Notes under the pieces: model-generated
The model's input: the letters and a program-made list of their open reading frames with translations, nothing else
Databases searched by the model: none
Told to the model about the DNA's origin: nothing
Translations under genes and position numbers: made by a program
From: Nemertoderma westbladi
Taxonomy: Eukaryota; Xenacoelomorpha; Nemertodermatida; Nemertodermatidae
Assembly: GCA_032718475.1 (NCBI GenBank)
Contig: JAUCBJ010001860.1
Location: forward strand, 28,936 to 92,935
Reading direction: 5' to 3'
Length of the DNA: 64,000 nt
In this document: positions 29,867 to 41,653 of the stretch, in pieces
Layout: each line of letters starts with the position of its first letter
Numbering within the stretch: position 1 is the stretch's first letter

Positions 29867-31452
29867 TTACGTTGGGGAGTCCCTAGATGTTTGTTGGATT
29901 AGGGAGGTGGTCGTGGGAAGAGTATCTTGCCTTCCATAGTTTCCGGATAGTTCTCTGTCTCTTTCCAGTAAACATAAACGACCAACTGGGCGATTGAGCT
30001 GCTGCGTCTTGAATACAATTCCAGGTTTCTTAAAGTTACGTCGCATGACGACGAGTTCTACCGATCGCACCAAACCATCATCTGAGATATGAGTCTCGAT
30101 GATACGACCTGTCTGCCACCGCTTACGTGGAAGATCTGTTTCCACAATAAGGACCATGTCTCCGGCGCTGACGTTTTCTTGCTGCGCAAACCACTTGGTT
30201 CGAAGTTGTAGCGTAGGCAGATAATGTTTTTCGAAATGGTCAGCGAAACGATGGGATAATAACTGCATAAGTTGCCAAGTTTGTCGGCAGTATTCGTCTC
30301 CGTCCGTGATTTCCGATCGTGGGAGCATGGCTACAGGTTTTTTCAGTAGGAAGTGCGCAGGTGTTAGCGCTTCCAGGGAGTCGGGACTCGATGAGACTGG
30401 CATAAGCGGTCTTCCGTTAAGATAGGCGGCGATTTCTTCCATTAACGTCTGCAAAAGTTCGTCGGTGAGATACGCGCAGCACGGCACTATAAAGTGAAAT
30501 GCAGTCTTTACGCTTCTTATTAATCTCTCCCAACTTCCTCCCCACCAAGGGGCGTCGGCGGCGTTGAATGTCCAGCTAGATGCTGTTACCCTTAGCTGAT
30601 CGTCCACCTGTCTTTGGTTCCAATCTCTAACGTAAGCCTTGATCTCATTATTGGCGCCAATGAAGTTCGTTCCCTTATCAGATCTCATCGTGTTGCTAGT
30701 TCCAAAGCGAGCGATCTGTCGGCGTAGACTCAGTATAAAGCTGTTGGTAGATAGATCGTTCACCATATCTAAATGGATTGCTCTACAAGTCATACAGACA
30801 AAGATGACACACCATCGCTTGACTGTAGTCCTGGCACGATATACTTCAATAGGGCCAAATGAATCCACACCGGTATTAGTAAAGGGTGGTTCATAGAAGC
30901 TTACTCGTTCCCAAGGTAATTCTGCTTCTCGCTGTATTAAAGGCCTACTGAATGCTTTCCTACAGGGTATACAGTTCCTAAGAACTTGGTTCAGAGCTCT
31001 AAGTGGTTTATGAAAATAATAGTGAGTTCGAATTTCGCTAAGAACTCGTTCTCTACCAGCATGGTAAAGCTTACTGTGAACATCTACAATCATCTTGATT
31101 TGTATTTCAAGATTTCTAATGAGTATGGGAAACTTAGTGTCAAAGGATAATGGAGCATTAGTTAGTCTCCCTCCAACACGTATTAACCCATCTATCATTG
31201 TGCTAGAGAAACGATCCCTTAAGCGCATCTGTGGATTTCTCAACAACAGGAAATACTTATCGGAATCTTCATAGCATTGCAGGAGTCTCAGTATCTGCTT
31301 ATTGGTTTCTTCATGCTCCTGGTAACTGATCTTCTCCGTCAGAAACCTATCTGAGATTTTATATTTGGGAAGATCTTTAATAGCATGGACCTGCACAGAT
31401 GTCAGTGGAGCGGTATCACTAGCGATCTTCGTCCTGGAGTAGTGATAATGGA
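29867..31452 (-). CDS. BEL-A integrase and pol C-terminus
   Basis: On the minus strand this holds an HHCC-type integrase N-terminus (VHSKLYHAG ... CIPCRKAF). The DDE core follows: NTGVDSFGPIEV (first Asp), MRSDKGTNFIG (second Asp), MEEIAAYLNGRPL (Glu). Then come the BEL-type tail LTPAHFLL and a C-terminal region ending QTSRDSPT. Catalytic residues are all present. Its 5' end is at a deletion junction near 31440-31460, where the frame shifts relative to the upstream RNase H segment, so it could not be made as part of a normal polyprotein from this copy. Confidence 0.88.
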
Positions 31453-31995
31453 AGCATCGCATTCCTGCCGATGGCTGTAGCGTATAAAGCCGCCTTTAAC
31501 TCCGCTCGAGGAACTCGTAGCTTGTTGCTTATCAAGGCCTTAGAGGTAACCAAGGCAACTTTAATTCCATCCGGAGTTTCAACCCTCAGGTAGGCTACTA
31601 TACCTATTCCCATATCGCTGGCGTCTCCAAACACATGGAGTTGATAGGAATACGTGGGGAGAACCTGACCAAAATATGAACGGGAAATTGTAAAGTTCTC
31701 GATGGATGGTAGAGAATCTTCCCATTTCATCCACTTCTTTAGTAGTTCTCCCTTAAGTGGATCATCCCACGAGTGGTTTTCAAGCCACATTTGTTGAACT
31801 AAACTCCGAGCAACCAATATAACTGAGCTAATAAATCCCAATGGATCGAAATAAGTGCTCAGGATACTTAGACAAATCCGTTTAGTTCGAACTGGATTAT
31901 CTCGCTGTTTTAGCTGGAAAAACAGGATATCTCTCTCTGTGTCCCATTTCAAACCAAGTGTCTTGGTTTCTGGAAGAATGTCCTTGATTAGGTCC
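31419..31995 (-). pseudogene. BEL-A end of RT and N-terminal part of RNase H
   Basis: The minus-strand peptide includes TYFDPLGFISSVILVARSLV (typical BEL/Pao segment after RT) and QLHVFGDASDMGIGIVAYL (RNase H start with its first Asp). It stops after RAELKAALYATAIGR. The remainder of RNase H and the linker, present in BEL-B as WRHCPETINLADIASRG, is deleted here. The 5' edge at 31995 is where the solo LTR is inserted. Before that insertion the frame continued from 33165. Confidence 0.85.
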
Positions 31996-33164
31996 TGTTC
32001 GCGCTTTCAGACCTTTAGCAGTTTAACCTGCCAAATTGGGATGTCTTCTAGATGATAGATCGTCTTTAGCCTATGACAAGTATTTGATACACTACATTAG
32101 CCGAAGCCAGTCTATGCGCGATCATTCACCCGCTGGATATACCCGGGAGACTGGATTCGGAAGCCTAACCGTATTGCGGGGTAGGCCTACTGTATTATTC
32201 GACTGATCGTAATATATATAATCTCTGACAAGTATTATTCACTTTCGGGAAATATTAACAGTTCCTTTAGGACGTGGCGCTCTAAATATGTAAACAGAGT
32301 TATGACTTAAACTAGACACAACGGGATGGCTATAGATTCACGTATATGGCGCATTCTTTAGGAGATGCTTTGTTATCAGTCACAATCATACACAATACTG
32401 CACAATGCTGCACACTAATCTGCCGACCTTCACTAAATTTAGTCACATATAAAGAGAACAACAGACAATACATGTAGGGCCTATAAAATAGCATTAGATT
32501 CACTTCAAACCACTTAATGTAAGTCGCAATCGTTATATGTAACCGGTCTCTCTAACCTTTAGTATATCAAGAAGATTAGGGTGTCTGATTATTTATCAGT
32601 ATTCCAAATATAATATTCCATCAACAAATAATGAATAACCGACAGTAAATAGCAGTACAATGTTAAGATATGAATTGGTATGTTATGAATTGTTTGGTTA
32701 GTTAAGTGTGATAACAGATATACGTTCTATAATTAAGCCTACTAATGTTAGGCTAAAGACTGAAACACGGAGGTTCCAAAGCCGGTGTTCTTAGGCTGTG
32801 GACAAAATCACATACTGACTCAACTCCACGAGTTTCTATATACAATCTCTAACACAGAGGCAAAAAACGCTCTGATTGGTCGACCGAACAAAGAAGGAAC
32901 AGAGAACAAAGAACAAGCTCCACCTCCACGTGTACAGCATCAGCTGTTAGCCGTCGTCATGGTAGCTACACTGTTTCAAGAAGATCTGGCGTATTGCGTC
33001 ATAGAATTACTAATTATGTCCGTTAAAGTACACATACAGAAGAAATGGCTTTTATGTCCTCTAAAACACCAGTACAGTGAGGACACGGCCTTTTATGCCT
33101 GTTAAACCAACTACAGAGTACTTTACGGGGAAAATAACCGGCTAATTCCGCAAAAGCCTTTACA
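31996..33164 (-). mobile_element. Solo LTR of the BEL-A family nested in BEL-A pol
   Basis: 1,169 bp starting TGTTCGCGC and ending TTTACA on the plus strand. It is similar along its length to the BEL-A LTRs but clearly more diverged from both than they are from each other. GGTCC flanks it at 31991-31995 and 33165-33169, an exact 5-bp target duplication. The pol reading frame is continuous across it once the LTR plus one duplicate (1,174 bp) is discounted. It results from an insertion of a related element followed by LTR-LTR recombination. Confidence 0.92.
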
Positions 33165-34440
33165 GGTCCAGATCTTTAACTCCTCGGTCTTCTACCGGGA
33201 TCGATTCCAGAAACTCACGGGAGTTGCTAGTGAATTTGGTTAGTCGAAATCCACCACGTTTCAAACACTCTACCATTCCCTTGGCAACATCAATGGCTTC
33301 TTCCACCGATGGGAGGGACTTTAAATTATCATCCATGTATATATCCCGTTTGATGTTGTCGATAACCGCTTTAGAGAAGGCGTCTCGGTTGTCATCAGCA
33401 GTGGTGCGCACTACTGAACAGGCGTTCGAGGGGCTCGAGATGATTCCGAAAGCCTGGATGGTCATCCAGTACTCCACAGGTTTTTGGCTGAGGTCTCCTT
33501 CAGGCCACCACAGAAATCGCAGGCTGTCTCGATCCCTATCCAGCGCCTTAACTTGTAAGAACATGCCTTCTATATCTGAGGCGAAGGCGATCGAATATTG
33601 CCGTAATCTTAAGAGTATTCCCAACAAGGATTGGAGTAAGTTGGGTCCCGGCAACAACTCCGAATTCAGGGATTGGCCCATGTAAAGGGCGGAGCCGTCA
33701 AATACTACCCGAACTTCGTTGGGTTTACCGGGTTTGGGAATGTAATGATGGGTTAAATAATACGTTCTCTCAGTTATGGGTGCTTCTTCCGGTACTCGCT
33801 CCGCATATCCCTTATCGATGAATTTCTTCAGCTGTGTCTTGTACATCTCTTTAGCTGAAGCATTTGCAGTAAGGCGTCGATGTAGTTGAGCGATTCTACG
33901 TTGAGTGAAGTACCAACCTACTCTAGTTCTTCCCGCATAGGTTTGCAATGGTTGCGGTCGAGCAGGTCGTTTCTCTAATGTCTCAAGCGCCTCATGCGCA
34001 TTTTGGCCGATTAATATTTGCACCCCTGGGTAGTCGGTGTTGAATCTAGGGATATCATGTTGCTGGGTAAAATCGTCTTCATCCCAGTTGTAAGGTTCTA
34101 CTTGGCTGGTAGCAAAGTTCTTTATCGCCACCATTTTTACTGACCTTATGCTGTGTTCTCCTAGTTCGTCTTGGGGAGTGGACAACGCGCCTACATAGTA
34201 GTCTGTAGCTACTGTAGATTTCCAAACCTGCATAATTCCTGAAAGGTTCAACTTAGTTCGGAACTTGGGTTGTCCTGCAAAGATGTCTTCGGCTAGTTCT
34301 TTATCGATGAAAGTTCCTGTGCTGCCGGAGTCCAGGAGTGTGTTGACTATAAAACTCTTACTTAATCCATGGACTCTTAGCTGAACTACGGGGAATTCCC
34401 GGATTCCGACGTTGGAAGTTGGTGCTTTCCAAGATGGTTG
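33165..34440 (-). pseudogene. BEL-A protease and reverse transcriptase
   Basis: Reading from 34440 down, the aspartic protease motif LLDSGSTGTFID comes first, then a linker ending RVGWY. RT follows with YYLTHHYIPKPGKPNEVRVV, FASDIEGMFLQV (first catalytic Asp) and IKRDIYMDDNL (YMDD). LTKFTSNSREFL follows. The frame runs open from the stop at 34441 to the solo LTR at 33164. A deletion is likely between RVGWY and FTQRRIAQLH, because BEL-B continues RVGWYLNGPS as expected for the family. Separated from gag by TGA. Confidence 0.85.
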
Positions 34441-35012
34441 TCAGTCAGGAATAACCGGGTGCGCTTCGTTATCGGTTTCAGTCTCATACGTAAGCGCTCG
34501 ATACACCGCGGTGTTTATCAAATAACAGGATTCGTTTTCGTCGGAGAATTCGTCCGTGTAGAATCCTTCCATCTCAGAACTTTGGTCAGTGTCGTTCACA
34601 TCACTGAATTGGACATGTAGTTCGGACTCACTTACCTGACTCGGGCTGTTTCTTTCAAATTCGGTGTGCAACAAGATATGATGTTTCGCGCCACACTTAG
34701 CACACCTCGCATCGGAGTAACAGGTTCGCCGTTGGTGTCCTTGTCTGAGACAATTATAACACAACCGCTTATCCCACATGACATCACGTCTATCTTTTAG
34801 GGATTTCTTTAAGAATTCATCATACACACTTAAACGGTGGGGCCCGTCGCACAATGCACATTTTGGTTTGATGTTACTTACTTTACCTTGGGTAATGTTG
34901 TGCACACTCGTTCTTTCCTCGGGCTTTCTTCCATGAACTCTCTTAGGAGACGTAGGAGGGGTTTTTGTTACCTGTTCTCTCCTATCACTGGTTCGAGACT
35001 TAAATTTACTTC
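34441..35012 (-). pseudogene. BEL-A gag C-terminus with CCHC zinc knuckles, ends in premature TGA
   Basis: The minus-strand frame holds KCALCDGPHR, then RLCYNCLRQGHQRRTC, then ARCAKCGAKHHILLH: zinc-knuckle type nucleocapsid motifs of BEL/Pao Gag. An acidic stretch with DVNDTDQSSEMEGFYTDE follows. The frame meets TGA at 34441-34443, where BEL-B has a sense codon, and then continues into protease. The upstream edge at 35012 is the junction with inserted DNA. Confidence 0.85.
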
Positions 35013-36326
35013 GCTTGCATCCTTCTGGGCTCCTCCACGAGGCGCACCCACGAGGCGGACGCTGTCCCACCCCCTGGGGCCAGTCCGACTGATGTTTATA
35101 TCAGACCGGGCCGGAGGGTAGCCCGATGCTTCCCGGGTTCAATTTTCAATCCCCCGCTCACACCGCCACAGCTCGTCGTTGTAGCCAGATGGTCGGCTAC
35201 TGTCAACTTACTGTGGCCTGACTGTACATTGAGCCAACTCAGAGAGTCAACCGGCGGGTGGACCAGTCGATAGCGATCGAGCATCAAGGTCGCCCTTGAG
35301 CCAAACCGACGGTCTTGTCCCAAGTGGGCTTGCGCTAACCACCTGGAATATTGACACGTTTTCACCCGCCTCGCCGGCAGTATTGAGGGGAAGTAAGTTC
35401 CGCAAACAATACTGACTAGCTCGAAAGCTAGGAACAAGTAACCACTTACCAGTCTCTGTACACGTGTACTCAACAGATGCTCACGAAATCAAGTACACAA
35501 CAGTAAACACAAAATCGGACACATACCATGCACACACAGAGGACATAATCGGGAAAGACAAATCGGTGACAAAATCAGAGGGGACAAAATTGTATCGACT
35601 GATAAAAGAGTCGAGAGTACTTTATTTTGCCGTCAGGGCAAAATAACTTTGTGTGCACAAAGTATGCTGGGGCGCAGTAAAGATATGGTCCTACTAATAC
35701 CAGCGGCGTCTAGACCAACCGGCAAGGGTTCCCATACTCACTCGCAGTGGCCATACATACACTCACGTATACCACGTACCCACAGCAACAGAAAGCTCAA
35801 GCAAACTGCCACTGATCGTCCACACACAAACCACAGATTCCAAAGTATCGTTCTCTCGGACCACACTACAACACCACCCCCTCCTTGCAGCGGATATTCC
35901 AGGTGCTACCTCCATTCCAATAGTAGTAACAACAGAATCATCAGAATCCTGCCCATTCCGATGCAACACCTCCATTCCAATAGTGTTACCCTGGGAAAAG
36001 ACACGTTTTGGCGGCCGATCAGAGACAGCAAAGAGTCTGGTCAACTCATACATACCAAACATAGACCTACCACATAGACCACATAGACCACAGATCACAC
36101 CAAGCCACCACCCCTACTGTGTACAGGACTGGCAGTACGGCAACAGGCCGACTAGACGGTACCACAGCACCATGTTGATTCATGGTTTGCTAGACATGAG
36201 GGCCTTCAGTATCTCCCTTGCACTTAGCACCGAATTTAACGTGTCCCCAGACCCTCACGAGTCCGCCGCCGCCTGTTAGACGCACCCCTATAGAGACCTC
36301 ACCTCTTTAGGTATGTCTTTAGGTGC
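35013..36326. mobile_element. Unidentified GC-richer insertion next to the LINE in BEL-A gag
   Basis: About 1.3 kb with no counterpart in BEL-B and a much higher GC content than BEL leader or LTR sequence. The short frames here (35096-35473 -, 35649-36077 +, 35763-36098 - and others) have no recognisable domain. It lies 3' of the CR1-group LINE's A-rich tail on the minus strand, so it is either a separate mobile element or transduced 3' flanking DNA. ATTGGAATGGAGGT occurs twice on the minus strand (about 35910 and 35970). Identity unknown. Confidence 0.45.
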
Positions 36327-38640
36327 TTTATTTATTTATTTAATTTGTTAATAAAAACATATTTATTAATTTAATAAGCACAACATAAAATATAAATTGA
36401 TAAAACAACGTAAGTACTGTATAAAGTTGTAATTAATAGTATATAAGTTAGTAATTAATTGTCTTATATGACAAAAATAATGCGGATTCAGATAAGCAAC
36501 ATCGCCGTATGGCTAGTAATACATTATTAGTAGACAAACACACTCTTTTAAATAGGCTATGCAATGAGAATCTACGGGTGTAAATAATGGAGTTGATGCG
36601 AAGCTGAGTAAGCATTCCGCTCGCACTGTCCATTCTACCAAACCCGAATAACTTACGCACAGAATTATTTAGTGCGACCCTCAATTTGTTAAATACATTC
36701 TGGGTAAAATATACGTCGGACCATAGGGCATTACAGTAAACGTTTCCACAGTATGCTGCAAATAGTCGCAGTTTAACAGCTAGAGAACATTTACTAAATT
36801 TACGCTCAATTATATTAGATCGAGCATAAAAGCATCTAGTCTGCGCTTTGATGTCTAAATCATCGCAGAAATCAGAACTTATAATATGGCCTAAGTATTT
36901 GTACTTTGATACAATTTCTAACGGCTTATCACTAAGAATAAAATGCGGTAATATTGTGAAGCATTTCCGGAGACGGCTATGTAGCACCAAACACTTTGAC
37001 TTTTTGATATTATATACCATATTTTTATCATTAGCAAATTTACTGCAAAAATGCTTAGCAAATACTGTAAAGCAGACGGGTTGGATGCAATTAGGACCAG
37101 GTCGTCTGCATACAATAAATGATTAATGCACCTTAAGTTTAGATTGCATCCTATATCACAATCGGTAAGTTTAATACTAAGACTATTGATAAACACATTG
37201 TATAAACTGGGGCTGAGTATACTGCCCTGTCTGCAGCCATTTATGCAATGGAAAGCCTGAGACAGAGCCCCCGCCCACTTAACTGCAATAGTTTGATTGC
37301 GGTACCAGAAAAATAAAATTCTCAAAATAAATAAAGAAATTCCATGTTCTAATAAGCGGGAGAATAATATCCCATGATCTATATGATCGAAGGCTTTACT
37401 AGCATCGAGAAAAGCTATGTAAACATTAGAACCATTAAGCAAGTACTTATTAATTATTTCTTTTAGCGAATAAACTGAGAGCTCAGTACCCAGAGATTTC
37501 TTGAAACCGAACTGGTTATCAGTTGTATATAAACGAGTTTCTATGCGTGAGAGAATAATAAATTCAAATACTTTACTAACAATGGACGATAAGGCAATGG
37601 GTCGGTAGTTTGACTTATCACTGAGATTGCCAGACTTATCTTTTACAACAGGCGAAATAACTGAGTGCATCATACTGGCGGGTATATAACCGTGTATATT
37701 TATGGCACTATATAAAAATGATAAAAATAAAAATAGCTTATTTGACGAATTAATTAAATGCTCAGCGTAGACCCCGTCTGGTCCAGGGGCTTTGTGTAAC
37801 TTTAAAAGCCTAACGGCTGGGACAATCTCACTATGTGTAAAGAACATCTCTTCAGTAAAAGACACATTATGTAGACACTCGCTTACGCGGGTGAGGTTAG
37901 CGTCGGGAGGAATTGCATTAAAAATTTCGCAATAATGGTCGCGCCACATAGACGCAATGTTCGCATCTCCAGTCACGCCGCCTATATTCGCTGGTGGGGC
38001 GCAGCGGTACTGAATGTCGCGCTTTATGTTGTTCCAAAATGTATTTGTGTTACCCTTACTATCCGATAATAAGGACTCTGCATATTTATCACAACGAGCT
38101 GTCTCATTATCCCGCTTGCATTGCCGGAATGCGTGTTTAAAACGTGCTCGGGTTAGGAGCATTTGCTCATGGACGGGGCCACTGCGGGGACTACCCTCAA
38201 CACGCCAGTCGAGGAACGCCTCTCGAGCATCGTGGTGGAACTCCTTTACGTTGGCGTTCCACCCGGGTACGTCGGACTTCGCTCCCGCTTGTTTACCACC
38301 GGACTGCGGAATCGTTTGGTCGGCTGCCGTTTTTAGCGCGTTAACGATATCATCGTGAAAGTCGTTTATATCCGATTCGTGAGTAGTACATGAGCAGTTC
38401 CTGCAGGAGATTGCTTCACGAGGGAATGTAATGTTGTCCAGCATACAGTCTAGCTTGTGACGATAATTTCTAATGTTTTCCTCCGTGGCTTTCTCCCAAT
38501 TCGGTCGGAAGTCCGTCGGAGCACTGCAGGAGTTCTCACTAGGCAAAACTGATGAGATCTCCCAGTTTAGTTCCACCAGGAGTGCCAAATGATCACTGAA
38601 AGAAGAATCATATTCCACAGCAATGTTACGCAGCCGTCGT
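36327..38640 (-). pseudogene. CR1-group LINE, 5'-truncated in the endonuclease domain, frameshifted RT
   Basis: On the minus strand it begins inside the endonuclease (YDSSFSDHLALLVEL). RT motifs follow: LLKLHKAPGPDGV, YRPIALSSIVSKVFE, VYIAFLDASKAFDHIDHG (first Asp), INGCRQGSILSPSLYN and NHLLYADDLVLIA (Asp pair). The frame 36918-38651 is lost near 37040 and resumes as 36448-37020 (NIKKSKCLVLHS, YLGHIISSDF). A tail of AAATAAATAAATAAA lies at about 36328-36345, the likely 3' end. It is inserted in BEL-A gag right after YTDDG. About 85 bp of gag present in BEL-B are missing at this site, so insertion was accompanied by target deletion or later loss. Confidence 0.8.
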
Positions 38641-41600
38641 CTGTATAACACACTGGTGTTACCTTTCTCCTAGAAACGGGTTTTTCACTTACCTTATTTT
38701 CTGGTGTCTTCTCTCTGGACTGCTTTAGGAGCTGTAATTTTACCTTTCCATCTAAGAATGACATGAGATCAGCCATGGTAGGGTCTCTTTGTTGTTGTTC
38801 CATCATATATAGAACTCTTTTGTCCCAACGAGTACCTACTCCACCCTTTGGCAAGGTAGATGCTACAGCTCCAATAACCATAGAACTCTGATATTCATGA
38901 GACTTACCTAGCCAATCTAATTGTCTACAAATCTCCTGGATCTCATCGGAAAATTCTATAATCCCGCTGCTAAGAAACTTTCGGGGCGCTACCAATTTCG
39001 CATACAAATACCTAGCTATGTTATTCCTATTACCATACCTGATGTTTAGTGTATCCCAGACTTGTCTTAATCCATCTGGATGTCCAATAAACTTTAACGC
39101 CACTAACTTGGGAGATCCTTCCAAGCACTCGATGAGGAATCTAAGTTTCTCTCCGTTAGATAGCACAGAGTTCTGTATGTTATCTTTATAATATTCATTA
39201 AAAGGTAACCATTTCATCTCATCTCCGTTGAACTTGACGATCTCTCCCACTTTTACCGCTTGACGGGCTTCGGTTCTAGCCATTTGACGCGTAAAACTTT
39301 CTTGGGCCATCGTATTATTTAATATCGAGTTATCGGTATATAAATTTCTCGGATTATGATCAGGTCTATATGGAATATCATTATCAACAGGTTTATCGTT
39401 ACCCTTAATAGGGTTTACTATAGGAGTTTCTACTTCACTAGCAGTATAGATGCGTGTAGGCTCTACACCTTGCGCATGAAATGCTTCAGACCTAACAGGT
39501 TGACACATTGTTACAGGGGGTGGTGGTATACCCCTTTGTATATTTACTAATTTATCGCGTTCTAACGCGATACTCTGCTGCACTTCTTGCAGTTCTAACC
39601 TACCCTCTCTTACTGTTCCCTTTAACTGCTGCACAGTCCCTTCCATTTCTCGGACGTGCTGGGAGGAACGTATGCGCTGTTCCTCTAATTGTCCGAGCAG
39701 GAGATCCATGCCCCGCCGTCCCTCATCCACCCACTCGACCACCGCAGCGGGAGCCGCCAACATAGTAGCGGGTAGACGAGGGACGACGGGCGATAAATCG
39801 TTGATGTCTCGCTGGGCGTCCAAGACTGGGACTGTTTCTGTGGCTATTCTATTGGGCACAGGTAATTTAGTACTGTGCAAAGGGAATTTAGAGTTAGGTT
39901 CTGGAAGTACAGGTGTCTCTATCACCGAAGGGGTGGCTTCGAGAACAGGCCTAATTATTTCAGGCTCATCTACTATAGTAGGGAGTCTTTCTACTCTAAT
40001 AATTTGGTCTGTGGGTTCTGTACTACCTAAGTCTGCACTAGCTAGTTGCCTTCTCACAGCTGGGGGTAAATTAGGCAATTTCTGATGGTGAGGCGTTCTT
40101 CTACATCTGCTGGAACGAGATCTATTTCCTCCGCCTTCAGGATCTGTTGTATCGCCCTCATCAGATGATGTAAATCCCTGTCTCTTGGGAGTAGATCGAC
40201 TTATCATCTGCATCTGCTTAGCTGTTCTTTGTTTATTGAAGTAGTCTTGCTTCTCTTGAAGATTTTCCAACTCTAGTTGGACTGTCTCTTCAGATGCCCT
40301 CCGTTCTGCTGCTGCCACTGCCTCTGCCGCCTTTCTTTCCGCTTCTGCCGCTGCTACCTTTCTTTCCGCTTCTGCCTCTGCCGCTGCCGTTTTTCTTTCC
40401 GCTTCTGCCGCTGCAGCTGCCGCTTTTCTTTCAGCCTCTGCCACTGCCGCTGCAGCTGCCGCTTTTCTTTCAACTTCTGCCGCTGCCGCTGCTGCTGCCT
40501 TTCTGTCTTCTATCCGTTTTTTCTTTAATTGTTCTTCCTGTTCCCTAGCGATGAGGATACTTTCATCAAATTTAGCCTGTTCTACGGCTAACATTTCCGC
40601 ATCTAATGCGTCTAACACAAATTTGGCTCCCTCACTAGTAGGATGAAGTCCAGATAGTCGTCTCCTTAGCTCTTCGTCGCCTATAAATCGTTGATAGTCC
40701 GACAGATAGATGTCAATGGCGTCCTTCTTCTGAGGTTTCTCTAATGTAACCTCGCTTTCCACCTGAGAAAAGGTAGCGTCTGTTGATTCTCCGTGGGTCG
40801 AGCGCTCAGTTAGCTGAATTTTCCATTGGGTCGTTCCTTGAACTTTGAGACTCACCCGTTGGAACCAAGTCTTTACGGCAACTTGCAACGACGTGTCTTG
40901 GCTTCTTTTTGAAGCTTCCTCAAAGGCCGATAGGATTAGTCTGATTCTTAGGATACGTTCTCGAACTTGATAAAGCAGCTCTCCCTGCTCTTGAGGTCCG
41001 TGGGGTCGTCGGAACAGTTGTTCCTCTAATTGCTCCAAAGAGCTGGAGAATCCCTGTACATATCCGGCTGCCGACCTCTTCCTCACAGCTGGATCTCTAG
41101 TGTCCTTTACCACTCCCATCCTGTATAAGTCTTCCCAGGCAGCTTCCGATAAGTTAAACGGGAGTCCGGGTCCGGGGAAGTTCCATTGCGTCTCGACAAT
41201 AGACTTCAGTTCCTCCATTGTGTATCCCGCATAACTGTCCTTGGTCGATCGCTTACTTCTCGCCCAATCGATTTGGTGTTCCTCCACTGCAATCAATACT
41301 CTAGTGAGTACGGCTTCAGGAAGAATGAGAAGTGGATCCGAATAAACTGCATCTGCCATCTTTGCTCTGCGCTCGGGTGTCAACTCTACAGTATCTGAAC
41401 TACTGGAGCTATCGGGCCGCTGAGAAATAAGTTCTCGGTTCGAGTGTTGCTGCTGTTTAACAGCTGCCTCTTGGTCCCGCTTGACTTGAGCCCGAGTGCC
41501 TATAATAGGGTCTGATACTACTACTGAAGGGATGACTTTTCTTACAGTAGGAGGGAACTTAAACTTTGGTCTCAAATGTTTGGTACTCCTGTCAGAGTCG

Positions 41601-41653
41601 CAGACTGTTGTTTCTAGGAGACTATCTGACAGAGTTTGCTTTGTGTCAGCCAT
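38641..41653 (-). CDS. BEL-A gag, N-terminal 1,004 codons
   Basis: Starts at ATG 41653 (MADTKQTLSDSLLE) and stays open to the LINE insertion. In order, it has a basic N-terminus; a globular region with LILPEAVLTRVLIAVEEHQ and KPQKKDAIDIYLSDYQRF; an Ala/Glu/Arg/Lys-rich coiled coil at residues about 378-457 (ERKAAAAAA repeats); a proline-rich linker; then the conserved BEL capsid region VGEIVKFNGDEMKWLPFNEY, LRFLIECLEGSPKLVAL, GHPDGLRQVWDTLNIRYGNR. The last codons of the open frame below 38641 come from the inserted LINE. This is the structural protein that packages element RNA. Confidence 0.85.

Noticed and set aside
40277-40548. Cys/Phe- and Leu/Pro-rich plus-strand frames (also 63101-63539)
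   Set aside because: Antisense shadows of the Ala/Glu-rich coiled coil of gag.
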